This document shows positions 13,792 to 22,473 of a stretch of DNA of 38,376 nucleotides, piece by piece. The notes below the pieces were generated by a model. That model was given only the letters and a program-made list of their open reading frames with translations. It was not told the origin of the DNA and made no database searches. The DNA is from a virus. The stretch's first letter is position 1, and each line of letters begins with the position of its first letter. A program made the position numbers and the translations under genes. The stretch is from positions 1 to 38,376 of IMG/VR virus record IMGVR_UViG_3300049846_000769. The stretch is one strand, 5' to 3'.

Positions 13792-15657
13792 TTATTTTTT
13801 TCCCATGCAAAGTAAATCAACATAAACATTATCACCAGTCATTGAACCAAGTACATCAGATGCATATGTTGCAGTCACAGCCACCACAGATGTGCTTGTT
13901 GCCTCAGCTGAACACGTTCGGTTAGCTGGTGCCCTAGCCCAGCATTGACAAACAGGTGCAGATGAAAAAATTCCTGAATTTATATTAACAACATAGTTTC
14001 CAGCCGATGATCTAGTGACGCTAGAAACCCAGTCACCAGTTTCGCGATAAGTTGAACAAGGGCTTGATGTGCATGTTGTTGTTTCTGTTCCTTGCGCAAA
14101 TCTTACACGTTCAATGCGTTCTGAATCTATTGAATTGCTTGTCACAGATCCAACCAGCAAAGGAACATTTATTTTTTTGTCTAAAGGTTCAATGATAAGT
14201 TCAGGAAATCCATCATTATTTAAAGCAAAACAGTTTCCTGTTCCAAACTGTCTGCGCGCCTGAACCTTAAATTCCCTTGTGCCCTGACTGGCATATGTAA
14301 ACACGCCAGAAAAGCCAGACGAAAAATCCTCGCCACGATTTGTTCCTGATGCAAAAAGTTGTGAAATTGTTTGAAGTACAGAACTTGTGTTGGTTCCATC
14401 TGAAATTAAAAACTCACAATTGGTTCTGTTATTGTCAACCGAACTGTCAGAACCATATGTTCCTGTCACTGACACTTTATAGGTGCCAGCATCAAGAGGG
14501 CATTTCACAGCAAAATCATTTGACGTTGTTGGTGCCTGCGCACAACCTTTAAATGTCATTGTTCCATAAGATGTATCATTGAATGTTGCAAATGTTCCTG
14601 AATTTTGAATTACAGCGGCTGAACCAAATTTGACATATCCCCAATTGGCAGACTCATTCTTTGTGATATATTGTTCAGCGGTTAAACCATTAACTTTGAC
14701 TTTTGCATTGATCCAAATCAACTGAGTGTTTACAGCAAATGCATTTCCATTTTGATGTGTTTGTCCAGAAATAGCAGGGGTGTAATCATTAAAAGCGAAA
14801 TAAACAATATTTGATGAATCAGCAATTAATAAATGACCCTTTTTTGCTGTAGTAGCTGAACCACTATTAGTTTCAAACCTGCCAATAGATTGATCCTGAC
14901 CTCCACCTATTGCAACATTTGCAGTCCAGTTGTTCGGCAATGTTATTGAGGCCGCCGTTGCGGTTGGCGATCCAGAATTAAAAGCACCTTGAATTTCTAT
15001 TGAATCACCAACCCTGCGCCATCTTAAATAAGAACTTGAAACTGTTCCAAAACCTGTAAATGTTGGCGTGTAATCAGCCCAATTTGTATTGACGTTTGCA
15101 TATCCTAAATTTGTGACAATTCCTGCATATACATCAACCACATTGATCGCAGCTGCACTGGCTGATGTCGATTCAATCACAACCTCTTTTGCATCTGAAT
15201 ACAAACCACAAGGGAAATTGATTGATGCAATTTGTGGATTGGATGCATTTGATAATTGCAAATCAGTTGTTACCTTGTTTCCACCTACATTCACATAAGC
15301 CTTATAAAGACTTGCATCACCTTTATAAGTAAATTTTGCCTCACAATTTCCACCATCTAGTTTTCTGTCGAAAGTTAATGTCTGCCATTTATGTGTTAGA
15401 CCAGAACTAGCGTCATCAATTGCGCAATCAGCTTTTCCTGATAATACAGGTGGCGATGTGTTTTGTGATGTTGTTCCTGTTCCTGTAATATACGCAGGAT
15501 TACTAATGCACGATTTGTTGCGCACATAGTTTGTTGGCATTTCAGTGTTGACGCCATATTTTCCCTCAATGTTATTAACCTGACCAAAAGCAGTCAGCGA
15601 AAATAATAAAATTAAGGTATTGGTGATGCTAACCACAAAAGTGCTGGCTTTTTCCAT
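13792..15657 (-). CDS. Fibre or receptor-binding-like protein with signal peptide
   Basis: The 621-residue protein starts with a Sec-type signal (VVSITNTLILLFSLTAFGQ, cleavage likely near residue 25). Residues about 190-240 hold YTPTFTGFGTVSSSYLRWRR and GDSIEIQGAFNSG, the 'YtPT.tGfgt...r.RrvGd.leiqG' domain common in phage tail fibres. Later come a C1q-like beta region (GTFATFNDTSYGTMTFKG) and many paired Cys, including CTSSPCSTY near 545-555. Cys pairs and a signal are unusual for a virion protein, which assembles in the cytoplasm. It overlaps the preceding fibre gene by 46 nt. It could be a secreted or membrane-passing protein. Confidence 0.75.
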   Translation of the reverse strand: MEKASTFVVSITNTLILLFSLTAFGQVNNIEGKYGVNTEMPTNYVRNKSCISNPAYITGTGTTSQNTSPPVLSGKADCAIDDASSGLTHKWQTLTFDRKLDGGNCEAKFTYKGDASLYKAYVNVGGNKVTTDLQLSNASNPQIASINFPCGLYSDAKEVVIESTSASAAAINVVDVYAGIVTNLGYANVNTNWADYTPTFTGFGTVSSSYLRWRRVGDSIEIQGAFNSGSPTATAASITLPNNWTANVAIGGGQDQSIGRFETNSGSATTAKKGHLLIADSSNIVYFAFNDYTPAISGQTHQNGNAFAVNTQLIWINAKVKVNGLTAEQYITKNESANWGYVKFGSAAVIQNSGTFATFNDTSYGTMTFKGCAQAPTTSNDFAVKCPLDAGTYKVSVTGTYGSDSSVDNNRTNCEFLISDGTNTSSVLQTISQLFASGTNRGEDFSSGFSGVFTYASQGTREFKVQARRQFGTGNCFALNNDGFPELIIEPLDKKINVPLLVGSVTSNSIDSERIERVRFAQGTETTTCTSSPCSTYRETGDWVSSVTRSSAGNYVVNINSGIFSSAPVCQCWARAPANRTCSAEATSTSVVAVTATYASDVLGSMTGDNVYVDLLCMGKK

Positions 15658-17150
15658 GTGAATCTCATTCCTTTATAGTTCGTTAAATCATATTGTTCAA
15701 AATTTCCAACTGCGCCATAATTGTTATCAGACCAAGTGATGTAAGGCCAATCAGAATCTGACTCGCCATAAACCTCGATGACAGTTCCATCATCCCAAAT
15801 GTCAGTTGTTCCAAAAGGTGTAAGACTAATATCAACACCATCTGGACCATCAGCTGTTACATAAACAATTTGGTGTGGCGCATCTGTCACTGTGATTTCA
15901 TCACCACTTGAAATGATTTGTCCATATGTCACCAGAGGTGCTGCCCCTGCGCCAGAACCAGAACCGCCAACAACGCGCCACCTGCTAGAATTTGAATCAT
16001 ATGCCAGCCACAACGATGCATTAACAGTCAATGTTAAGTCAGCCTCAGTGCCTGTGAGTATTTCATCAGCCGCTGTGTTTGAATTTTTCACCACAATATC
16101 AACACCAGTGCCATTGATTAAAACAAAAAACTGACTGGCGTTTGGCGATGAGAATTTTTTAATTGATACAAGCGTGTTGTTAGTAACTTTTAAAATCATT
16201 TTTGATGGCGTTACAATGGATGCATCAGCGCCTGTGGCAGCTGCATTGACTGCAAAATCACCACGAAATAAATTTTGATTCACAATGCCATCGACGAATG
16301 TTTTCAAACCACCAAAAGATTGTGCAACCGTTGAAACCTTACCAGCAATCGTTGCTGTGGCATCTTTAATATCAGCTGTGAAATCCAAAGATCCACCAAG
16401 ATGTGGCAACGATGGAATGGTTGGCAGCTGCGCAAGAGTGAAAACTTTTAAATAATAAATTTTGATGTCTGTGCTAGATAGGGTGGCAGCTGTTTCACTG
16501 CCACCCTCATTGGTATAAAAAGCCAGAGTCCACGTCCCTGCGGAATAGGTGATTCGTCCGTAAATCCTCTGGCCTTGGCTGTCCTCAAGATTTGTCAGAG
16601 TGGACGCATCAAAAATGTCCACAGTATTATCTGGCGCTGATGTAATAACACCAGCCGATGCACTCGAACCGCCAGATGATTCACCTGTGAAATAACTGGA
16701 CACATCCATTGATGATCCACTTGCACCTGTGATTGATTTGGCCTGAAATTCTGCGCGGTATTGATTAATGTTTAGGATGTCTGTGACAGAAATCTTTGCA
16801 CCATCACCATCCACACCTGTGTGCGCATGTCCACCGTTTCCAGTTGTGTCACGAAACTTTAGAACTAAGGCCTCTATTTTGGCCACAATCGTCGATGATG
16901 ACAAGCCAACCACAGCGCTGACCCACGTGATTACATCATCATATGCGCCATTTGCAGCGGCCCCAATGCTAGAAAATAATTGATTGATGTTTCTTTGTAG
17001 GTTGTAAATATAAGCGCCAGAAACTAGCGGCGCGTTATGCAAAAGGTCTAGTGTTGAAATCGTATCTGATGGCGAATTTCTGGAAATAAATCCACCGTTA
17101 AAAGTTGTTTCGTTTGCTAAATTTCCATCGCTAACGCCATTGCCTGCCAT
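15612..17150 (-). CDS. Putative tail fibre or appendage protein
   Basis: The 512-residue beta-rich, Ser/Thr/Gly-rich protein has GGHAHTGVDGDGAKISVTDI near 110-129, a motif recurrent in phage fibre and tail-tip proteins, and a flexible Gly/Ser linker (GGSGSGAGAAP) near 400. The C-terminal part has short beta repeats (FGTTDIWDDGTVIEVYGES). ATG 17150 was chosen for AGAAAGG upstream; a TTT-based extension to 17159 is less likely. It follows the tape measure module, so it is probably a distal tail protein or fibre. Confidence 0.75.
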   Translation of the reverse strand: MAGNGVSDGNLANETTFNGGFISRNSPSDTISTLDLLHNAPLVSGAYIYNLQRNINQLFSSIGAAANGAYDDVITWVSAVVGLSSSTIVAKIEALVLKFRDTTGNGGHAHTGVDGDGAKISVTDILNINQYRAEFQAKSITGASGSSMDVSSYFTGESSGGSSASAGVITSAPDNTVDIFDASTLTNLEDSQGQRIYGRITYSAGTWTLAFYTNEGGSETAATLSSTDIKIYYLKVFTLAQLPTIPSLPHLGGSLDFTADIKDATATIAGKVSTVAQSFGGLKTFVDGIVNQNLFRGDFAVNAAATGADASIVTPSKMILKVTNNTLVSIKKFSSPNASQFFVLINGTGVDIVVKNSNTAADEILTGTEADLTLTVNASLWLAYDSNSSRWRVVGGSGSGAGAAPLVTYGQIISSGDEITVTDAPHQIVYVTADGPDGVDISLTPFGTTDIWDDGTVIEVYGESDSDWPYITWSDNNYGAVGNFEQYDLTNYKGMRFTWKKPALLWLASPIP

Positions 17151-17151
17151 C

Positions 17152-17922
17152 TTAAACAACCTTTCTAAATGTCATGTCACCAGTCTGATACACGTCCGGC
17201 GTTCCCATGTTTTCAAGTTCATAACCAACACCATTTGAATTTGACCTGTTTGAATCAAGCAACATTTTATAAAAAATTGATGGTGTCGCATAATCAGGCA
17301 TGAACTCAACTTTTGCCTTTGTGATTAAATAATCCATGAAAAAGATCGCATCTGCCAAACCATTTGCATTTTCATAAAACGGTTCTAATTTCAAACCAAG
17401 TTTGTCAGTGATTACAACAATGTTGCATTTCATTCTTTGACCATCGCCAAAAGAAATGACCTGCACTTTTCCAGTGGCTGAAATGTTAACCGCTGCCTGT
17501 TCTTTTAATTTCATGTGTTCAGGTGATGTGTAATTTTTTAATAAATATTGAGGTCTGTAAACATAACCAGAACGGTTATCACCAACAACGCTGGTTCCTG
17601 TCTTATCCACAGCATTGAAACCAGCCAGTGAAAAAACACCAGAACCGATTGTGGTTCCTGTTCCTGCCAACACAGTGAATGAACCAGTCGCATTTATAGT
17701 GATGATTCCTGTCGTTCGATTCACTGTCACTGTATAAGTTAGCAACCCAAATGTGTTTAGCATTCTTTGAATTTCAGCTGCGAACTCAGTCAACGAATAA
17801 GATCCAACCCTAAGTTCGCCCTTGATTTCAGGACCAGCACCCTCTTTGAACGGAAAAGATTTGTTTGCCAAAGTTACGGTGTGGCCAAAATAAAATGATG
17901 ACAGCGTGGTTAATGTACTCAA
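17152..17922 (-). CDS. Tail protein downstream of the tape measure
   Basis: The 256-residue protein has an N-terminal part LSSFYFGHTVTLANKSFPFKEG, an LTEFAAEIQRMLN helix, and a Gly/Thr-rich beta region, resembling phage tail proteins that follow the tape measure (distal tail or tail-tip components). TTG 17922 overlaps the tape-measure stop (TTGA) and has GGTGG upstream. ATG 17976 would add 18 residues inside the tape measure gene. The assignment rests on position and composition. Confidence 0.7.
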   Translation of the reverse strand: MSTLTTLSSFYFGHTVTLANKSFPFKEGAGPEIKGELRVGSYSLTEFAAEIQRMLNTFGLLTYTVTVNRTTGIITINATGSFTVLAGTGTTIGSGVFSLAGFNAVDKTGTSVVGDNRSGYVYRPQYLLKNYTSPEHMKLKEQAAVNISATGKVQVISFGDGQRMKCNIVVITDKLGLKLEPFYENANGLADAIFFMDYLITKAKVEFMPDYATPSIFYKMLLDSNRSNSNGVGYELENMGTPDVYQTGDMTFRKVV

Positions 17923-20000
17923 GCCGGACCACCAATCGTCGCACCAGATCGGCTGGCCTCGCGAATGGCCTCCCAAATATCAACAGCCTGTTCACGTGTA
18001 ACAGCGCCAATTCCAGTGAAATAAAAGTTTTGAACAACTTGTTGTTTTGGTTCGTCTCGCTGTTCTTGCAAGAATTTAGTCAGATCCTGATTTGTTTCTG
18101 ATGGAACAACACGTTCACCTGGTGCCAACACAGCTGGGAAATTATCTTGTGAACCAATTCCAGGAACTGAATCAATTCCCTTAGCAAGTCCAACACCAGA
18201 AATTTTTGCGATATTTGCAAAAGCCTGAACACCAATCCCAGCCGCCGCCGCGATATTGGCAGGATAGGGAACATTGGCCAAAGCGTTTTGAATCGCAACA
18301 TATGCATTCATTGTTGCATTTGCTATGGCAGCGGCCTTGCCAATGCTTGCAAGTTCTTTGTTTGATGATGATGACAACGCTGAAAGGCCATCAAAAAATT
18401 GTCCATAACCTTGCATTTTAAGTTTGTGAATTTCATTTTCCCGCTTGATGTCCTCTTGTGCGCGTTTATTTTCCAGAACTGCACGTTGCTGGTTATACAT
18501 TTCCTGTGTTACTAATTTATTTTGTAAATTCTGCGCCAGTAAAGCGTCCTCAGCTGCACGATTGTCAGCAATCAATTTTGCCTCAGCGTCCAACTGGTCT
18601 TGTTTTGAAATTAATTCGGCCTCATTCTGAGTTTTCAACATTTCTATTTTCATGTTGTTTGCGCTGTTCATTGCAGCGGCCTCATCCAATAAGCCTTTTG
18701 CAAATGCGTCCTGCGCGTCTTGTTGTGCCTGTCTTAAATCATAAAATTTAGTTTTTAAATTATCGACCTCTTGCGCCTGATTTTTAATTGCAGGTGTTGA
18801 CTCTGTGAATGCTGTCAATTGCTTATTTCCTGCCACTTCTGCAAATGTTGCAATGGTGTTAAGTTTGTCAGATACAGCATCAAATGCAGATCCTGTTTTT
18901 CCTGTCAAATTATCTGCTAGGTCATTAACAACATCGCCAGTTTCTTTGAATGCATTCTTTGCACCTGAAAAATCAAGTTGTGCAAGTGAAACAATTGCCT
19001 GTCCAACATCCACCAAACCCTGTACCAAAAGACGTGTGCTGTTCACCAAGAATGCAATCGTGTTGTAAACGACCTTTAAAACATCAGTCAGAATTTCAAG
19101 ACCTTTTATTGTGTAAACAATTGCAGCTGTCAGAACCTCTGAAAATGTTGTTGCGTTTTTATTAACCCAACCCTCTAGTGCCTGAAATATTTTGGCCACC
19201 TCAGCAATAACTGTTTTTAAAGCCTCATTGTTTGTGATGACTTTTCCAAGAACCTCTATGGCATTTCCAAATGAATTTTTCATGGCAGTAATTCCACCAG
19301 AAAAAGTTTGAAGTTGTGCAGCGGCTGAACCATTTAATCCACCAAGTGCTTTCATAACATTGGCGAAATTTTCAGTTTCATTGCGGCCCTTTTGGACTTC
19401 GATTCCCATTTTTTGGAATGCCGCTGTGTTGCCCTCAATACCTTTGGCAACCATTCGTGTTGCAGTTTCTAGATCAACATTCATGGCAGCACTTAAATCA
19501 AGCGCACCTTTTTGTGCCTTTTTTAATCCCTCAGAATCTAATTTTGTAATTGATGACAGCAAAGCAAGATTTTTAAGAACCAGATCATCTGCAATTCCAG
19601 TTGTGTTTTCCATTTCACCAGCAAAGTTTTTTAAATCATTTGCGGCGGTGGCTGAATAATTTCCTGACAATGCAAGTGATGTTGAAAGACTTTTTAGTGC
19701 ATTTTCCTCTTTATTTGCAGAATCAATTCCATCCTCAATGGCTGTTACCATCGCACCAAATCCATCCTTGACCATGCCAAGTGCGCCAAGAACAACTTGT
19801 GATCCCAAGAATCCAGTCATGGTTGCAAATGCAGTTTGGAAAAAATTAGTTTTCTTTGATGATTGCTCTGCGAAATTAGAAATCGCATCTTGCATTTTCT
19901 TTGTTGAGTCCTCAGTCACTTTTGTGGCAGTCGCTAACTGCGCGCGCAGCTGTGATGTTTCAGCTGTTAGTGTGACAACAATTTCCTCAAGATTTGCCAT
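17919..20000 (-). CDS. Tail tape measure protein
   Basis: The 693-residue protein has the usual tape-measure layout: an N-terminal helix with coiled-coil character (VVTLTAETSQLRAQLATATK, DSTKKMQDA), hydrophobic stretches (FLGSQVVLGALGMVKDGFG; residues about 300-360), a Gln/Ala-rich coiled coil (QQDAQDAFAKGLLDEAAAMN; LISKQDQLDAEAKLIADN), and a Gly/Ala-rich C-terminal part (NIAAAAGIGVQAFANI). It fixes tail length during assembly. At 693 residues the tail would be about 100 nm, using the usual 1.5 angstrom per residue. AAGGGGCCAAAGG precedes the ATG. The gene overlaps the chaperone frame by 14 nt. Confidence 0.9.
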   Translation of the reverse strand: MANLEEIVVTLTAETSQLRAQLATATKVTEDSTKKMQDAISNFAEQSSKKTNFFQTAFATMTGFLGSQVVLGALGMVKDGFGAMVTAIEDGIDSANKEENALKSLSTSLALSGNYSATAANDLKNFAGEMENTTGIADDLVLKNLALLSSITKLDSEGLKKAQKGALDLSAAMNVDLETATRMVAKGIEGNTAAFQKMGIEVQKGRNETENFANVMKALGGLNGSAAAQLQTFSGGITAMKNSFGNAIEVLGKVITNNEALKTVIAEVAKIFQALEGWVNKNATTFSEVLTAAIVYTIKGLEILTDVLKVVYNTIAFLVNSTRLLVQGLVDVGQAIVSLAQLDFSGAKNAFKETGDVVNDLADNLTGKTGSAFDAVSDKLNTIATFAEVAGNKQLTAFTESTPAIKNQAQEVDNLKTKFYDLRQAQQDAQDAFAKGLLDEAAAMNSANNMKIEMLKTQNEAELISKQDQLDAEAKLIADNRAAEDALLAQNLQNKLVTQEMYNQQRAVLENKRAQEDIKRENEIHKLKMQGYGQFFDGLSALSSSSNKELASIGKAAAIANATMNAYVAIQNALANVPYPANIAAAAGIGVQAFANIAKISGVGLAKGIDSVPGIGSQDNFPAVLAPGERVVPSETNQDLTKFLQEQRDEPKQQVVQNFYFTGIGAVTREQAVDIWEAIREASRSGATIGGPA

Positions 20001-20190
20001 CCTTTGGCCCCTTAAAACGCTGTTTGTATTTAGCTATTAAGTCCTCAGAATCTTTCCGAGACATCTTGTGTGACTTGCCAGTTATATCATCATATAATGG
20101 CCGCCATTCAGCAAATGTTAATTTCCAGAATTTTTCTGGTGTAATAAACATATGCTTGTTTGAAATCACCATCATGTCATAATATGGCAA
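19987..20190 (-). CDS. Tail assembly chaperone, downstream frame (reached by -1 frameshift)
   Basis: This frame encodes FITPEKFWKLTFAEWRPLYDD, the pattern of the small phage/GTA tail chaperone domain (TAC_6/DUF2376: ..sP.eFW.ltp.E...l). The annotated start at 20190 is a TTG and there is no good ribosome site. The frame is in fact open upstream through the stop of the previous gene into its A-run, so it is best read as the C-terminal part of a frameshift fusion. As in lambda G/GT, the fusion would load tail tube protein onto the tape measure. Confidence 0.75.
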   Translation of the reverse strand: MPYYDMMVISNKHMFITPEKFWKLTFAEWRPLYDDITGKSHKMSRKDSEDLIAKYKQRFKGPKDGKS

Positions 20191-20222
20191 CGGTTTTGAT
20201 TTATATAGTTCTAGTCTTTCAA

Positions 20223-20603
20223 CTAGCTTTTTTTTTCAGCATCAGCTAGGTTTTTGTCAACCTCTGCATCTGTATCTTTTTTATTGGTGTGTCCTGCAAT
20301 ACAACTTGAAACGAATTTCATCACATCGGCTGTGATCGCAATTCCAGTTGTGTTCTGAACCATGACATTTATTTCCTCAAGGTTAAATCGACGTTTTCCA
20401 AGATGGTCACGTTCTGCCTGAAAATAATAAATGGCCTGAACTAAAGTTGTGAGTGGGATAACTTTTCCTTTCATCATTCTTATACTGAGTTCATCAAGCG
20501 TGATGACATTGCCCTCGAATGAGGAAAGGTTTTCAAAATCTGGGCGCAGTAGAATTTCCACCTCGCCCAGCTTAATTATTGATTCGTTTTTATATTTGTT
20601 CAT
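20223..20603 (-). CDS. Tail assembly chaperone / GTA gp10-like protein
   Basis: The 126-residue protein carries a short beta start (IIKLGEVEILLRPDFENLSSFEG) and a helical region (ITLDELSIRMMKGKVIPLTTLVQAIYYFQ) matching GTA gp10-like tail chaperones ('l.lrp......lE...g.sl..l...l..g...l..l..il.a'). It lies between the tail tube and tape measure, the standard place. AAGGTGA precedes the ATG. Its C-terminus ends in the slippery A-run, and a -1 slip extends it to a fusion of about 205 residues that ends at 19987. Confidence 0.78.
   Translation of the reverse strand: MNKYKNESIIKLGEVEILLRPDFENLSSFEGNVITLDELSIRMMKGKVIPLTTLVQAIYYFQAERDHLGKRRFNLEEINVMVQNTTGIAITADVMKFVSSCIAGHTNKKDTDAEVDKNLADAEKKS
20227..20236 (-). 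other. Probable -1 programmed frameshift site
   Basis: On the minus strand a run of nine A followed by G (20236 to 20227) contains the heptamer A AAA AAG in the reading frame of the upstream chaperone, right before its stop (20225-20223). After a -1 slip the reading is KKKLVERLELYKSKPLPYYD..., which stays open into the downstream chaperone frame. This is the same logic as lambda gpG/gpGT. Confidence 0.75.
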
Positions 20604-20608
20604 TCACC

Positions 20609-21259
20609 TTAAGGTGCTTGGAAAATTGTCACAGGTCCAGAACTATCTGCACTGATGGAATATTCACCCTCTGCATCATAGTCACCTGAAATTTCCAAAG
20701 ACGAAACCTTAAAGCAAGACTCAATTAGTTCATCGTTTTTTGTATCTTGCAACATGAAACAAATCAAAGCGTTGTTTAGAAACGCAGTTCTAACAAGTCT
20801 GAAATGCTCCTCTGATGTGTAAACACCAGAAGCACTAAGTGCAACCGCGCGAACACCAGAACCATCAAGCATTGTTTTCCATTCGCCTGATTCTTGGTTC
20901 GTGATGTCGATTGCCTCTGAACTCATTGAAAGTGATTTGGATCTCAAACCACCAACAAGAACATAAGCATCAACGATCAAACCAGCCTCTGTGTCATCCA
21001 TTGTTATTGCAGCACCACCAGGTGTTGCAGAAACTTGAAATGTTGTTCCAGCTGCAACCACAAAATAAAAATCATCTGCATTGATGACAGTGTTTGCACC
21101 AACTGAACGAAACTTTACAATGTCACCAACAACAAGGCCATGGCCAACTGATGTGATATTTTCATCAGCGTTCGTTGTGGAAACGGTTAATTGTTTGCAA
21201 GTTCTTAAAAGTAAATCCTTGCCACCTAATTCTTTTTGAACTGTGTTACATGCTGCCAT
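20609..21259 (-). CDS. Major tail tube protein (TP901-1 family-like)
   Basis: The 216-residue protein has an N-terminal part GGKDLLLRTCKQLTVSTTNA. The middle shows GGLRSKSLSMSSEAIDITNQESGEWKTMLDGSG and VRAVALSASGVYT, a family pattern (GlrS.sls.s.e.iDvT..ds..w...l.G.gv....is.sG.y). The tube forms the inner channel for DNA. The extra strand region near 30-90 (VGHGLVVGDIVKFRS) looks like an added Ig-like insertion. AGGAGAGG precedes the start. Confidence 0.83.
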   Translation of the reverse strand: MAACNTVQKELGGKDLLLRTCKQLTVSTTNADENITSVGHGLVVGDIVKFRSVGANTVINADDFYFVVAAGTTFQVSATPGGAAITMDDTEAGLIVDAYVLVGGLRSKSLSMSSEAIDITNQESGEWKTMLDGSGVRAVALSASGVYTSEEHFRLVRTAFLNNALICFMLQDTKNDELIESCFKVSSLEISGDYDAEGEYSISADSSGPVTIFQAP

Positions 21260-21260
21260 T

Positions 21261-21674
21261 CTAAGCCTCTCCTATTAAAAGGTTAAATTTTTGAACTCCA
21301 TGGATTGTGATGTTGTCATCCTCAATTAAAATATTTGCAGGACCACGCCTTAATGAAACGACATTCCAACCCTCAATACAAGGGTCCTGTTTATGGATTA
21401 ATTGGTCAATACGATTTTGAATTTCTTGGACCTTTTTTCGACCTGCATTGGCCTCGCGATACCATGAATTGATCGTGATGGTGGTGCTTAAGCCCTCCCA
21501 AGTATGATTGCCACGATCATCAATAATGATGTCACCAATGGTTATAAATGGAAAAGGTAACTCATCAGGCACCCTGTCAAAGACCTTGTTGGACCCCAAT
21601 AAAGTTGTCAAAGTGGCATCACCATTAAGCGTTGTGAATAAAACCTTTTGAATTTCCTGTGGTGCCCACGTCAT
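21261..21674 (-). CDS. DUF3168-type tail completion/terminator protein
   Basis: The 137-residue protein begins MTWAPQEIQKVLFTTL and has the family pattern KVFDRVPDELPFPFITIGDI and TTITINSWYREANAGRKKVQEIQNRI ('v.d..p.....PyItig......w......i.vw....gr.ev.ei...i'). It ends with a strand typical of the family (IHGVQKFNLLIGEA). These proteins cap the tail tube or join it to the head. The start overlaps the stop of the previous gene (ATGA), and the next start follows the stop by one base. Confidence 0.85.
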   Translation of the reverse strand: MTWAPQEIQKVLFTTLNGDATLTTLLGSNKVFDRVPDELPFPFITIGDIIIDDRGNHTWEGLSTTITINSWYREANAGRKKVQEIQNRIDQLIHKQDPCIEGWNVVSLRRGPANILIEDDNITIHGVQKFNLLIGEA

Positions 21675-22120
21675 AGTTTCACCAGATCCTTGATTGACTC
21701 GTTTACTTGTTCAGCGAAAATGTCAGCAACCTCTTTTGAGGTTTGGTCAACGGCCTCACTAAGCCATGGACGCGGTGCCATCGTGCTGGTTCCAAACTCC
21801 AAATAAGCTGCATATTTTAGATTTGAACCAACCCTGCCAACCAATCCCTTTTTTTGAAAGTCCAGTTTGATCGACTGAACCAATCGACCAGTGTCAGAAT
21901 TTGGTGGATCACCAGGCTTTGAAACATTCACAACACGCTTTGGATTGTATCTAATGGCAGTTGTTCCATCACCCACGGCCTGAATTGATTTGACTGCATA
22001 TTCATGCAATAACAATGTGGATAATTGAACAGCCTTGACCTGTCCTTTTAGGATCTCAGCCTGTGCGCCGTCTAGTTGTTTTTGAAGTCTTTTGACCCCC
22101 TTTACAACACCACTAATCAT
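21671..22120 (-). CDS. HK97 gp10-like tail/head-tail joining protein
   Basis: The 149-residue protein has an N-terminal helix (GVKRLQKQLDGAQAE) and a middle with PPNSDTGRLVQSIKLDF, then KYAAYLEFGTSTMAPRPWL, the signature YA.ylEfGT..m.aRPfl of the HK97 gp10 family. It probably acts in tail completion between connector and tail. Its start (AAGGTGGGG upstream) overlaps the previous stop by four bases. Confidence 0.87.
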   Translation of the reverse strand: MISGVVKGVKRLQKQLDGAQAEILKGQVKAVQLSTLLLHEYAVKSIQAVGDGTTAIRYNPKRVVNVSKPGDPPNSDTGRLVQSIKLDFQKKGLVGRVGSNLKYAAYLEFGTSTMAPRPWLSEAVDQTSKEVADIFAEQVNESIKDLVKL

Positions 22121-22473
22121 GACCCCACCTTGTCAGTGCATTTTAATTTCATAAAAAACTTTTTGTTATTTTCAAAGCGATCCACTGATTTGATTTGTAA
22201 TATCCTGCCCTTGAATTGGATTCGCATTTTTTCGTTTAATGTTGGCAGGTCACGAATGATAATTTCATCAGTCGTGCGCGCCTCAAGACGTTCTGCAAAA
22301 CGATATTCATCACCACTTTTTGGCACTACTGATGCCCACACAGTGGCATGTGTGGCCCACGTTCTGTCCTGCCCACCCTGACCATCTGAAATTTCAGTGA
22401 CTGATTCAATGACAATTCGATGTCTTAAATCACCCACACCAGATGCTTTAAAAGATCGGTCTTTAATTGCCAC
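22117..22473 (-). CDS. Head-tail joining protein (SPP1 gp16 / Phage_H_T_join-like)
   Basis: The 118-residue protein begins near GVGDLRHRIVIESVT, typical of Phage_H_T_join proteins (G.LrhRi.i), with TWATHATVWASVVPKSGDEY and FKGRILQIKSVD ('...w.eva...A.v....g.e.......... yr...y.i..v'). A GTG at 22473 was chosen as the start because AAGG lies 8 nt upstream and it gives a normal N-terminus. The frame to 22560 overlaps the connector gene heavily. Confidence 0.82.
   Translation of the reverse strand: MAIKDRSFKASGVGDLRHRIVIESVTEISDGQGGQDRTWATHATVWASVVPKSGDEYRFAERLEARTTDEIIIRDLPTLNEKMRIQFKGRILQIKSVDRFENNKKFFMKLKCTDKVGS

Noticed and set aside
20223-20240. A homopolymer sequencing error splitting a single chaperone gene
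   Set aside because: The position, A AAA AAG heptamer, stop immediately after it and the two-domain arrangement match the conserved tail-chaperone frameshift, so a real programmed site is more likely.
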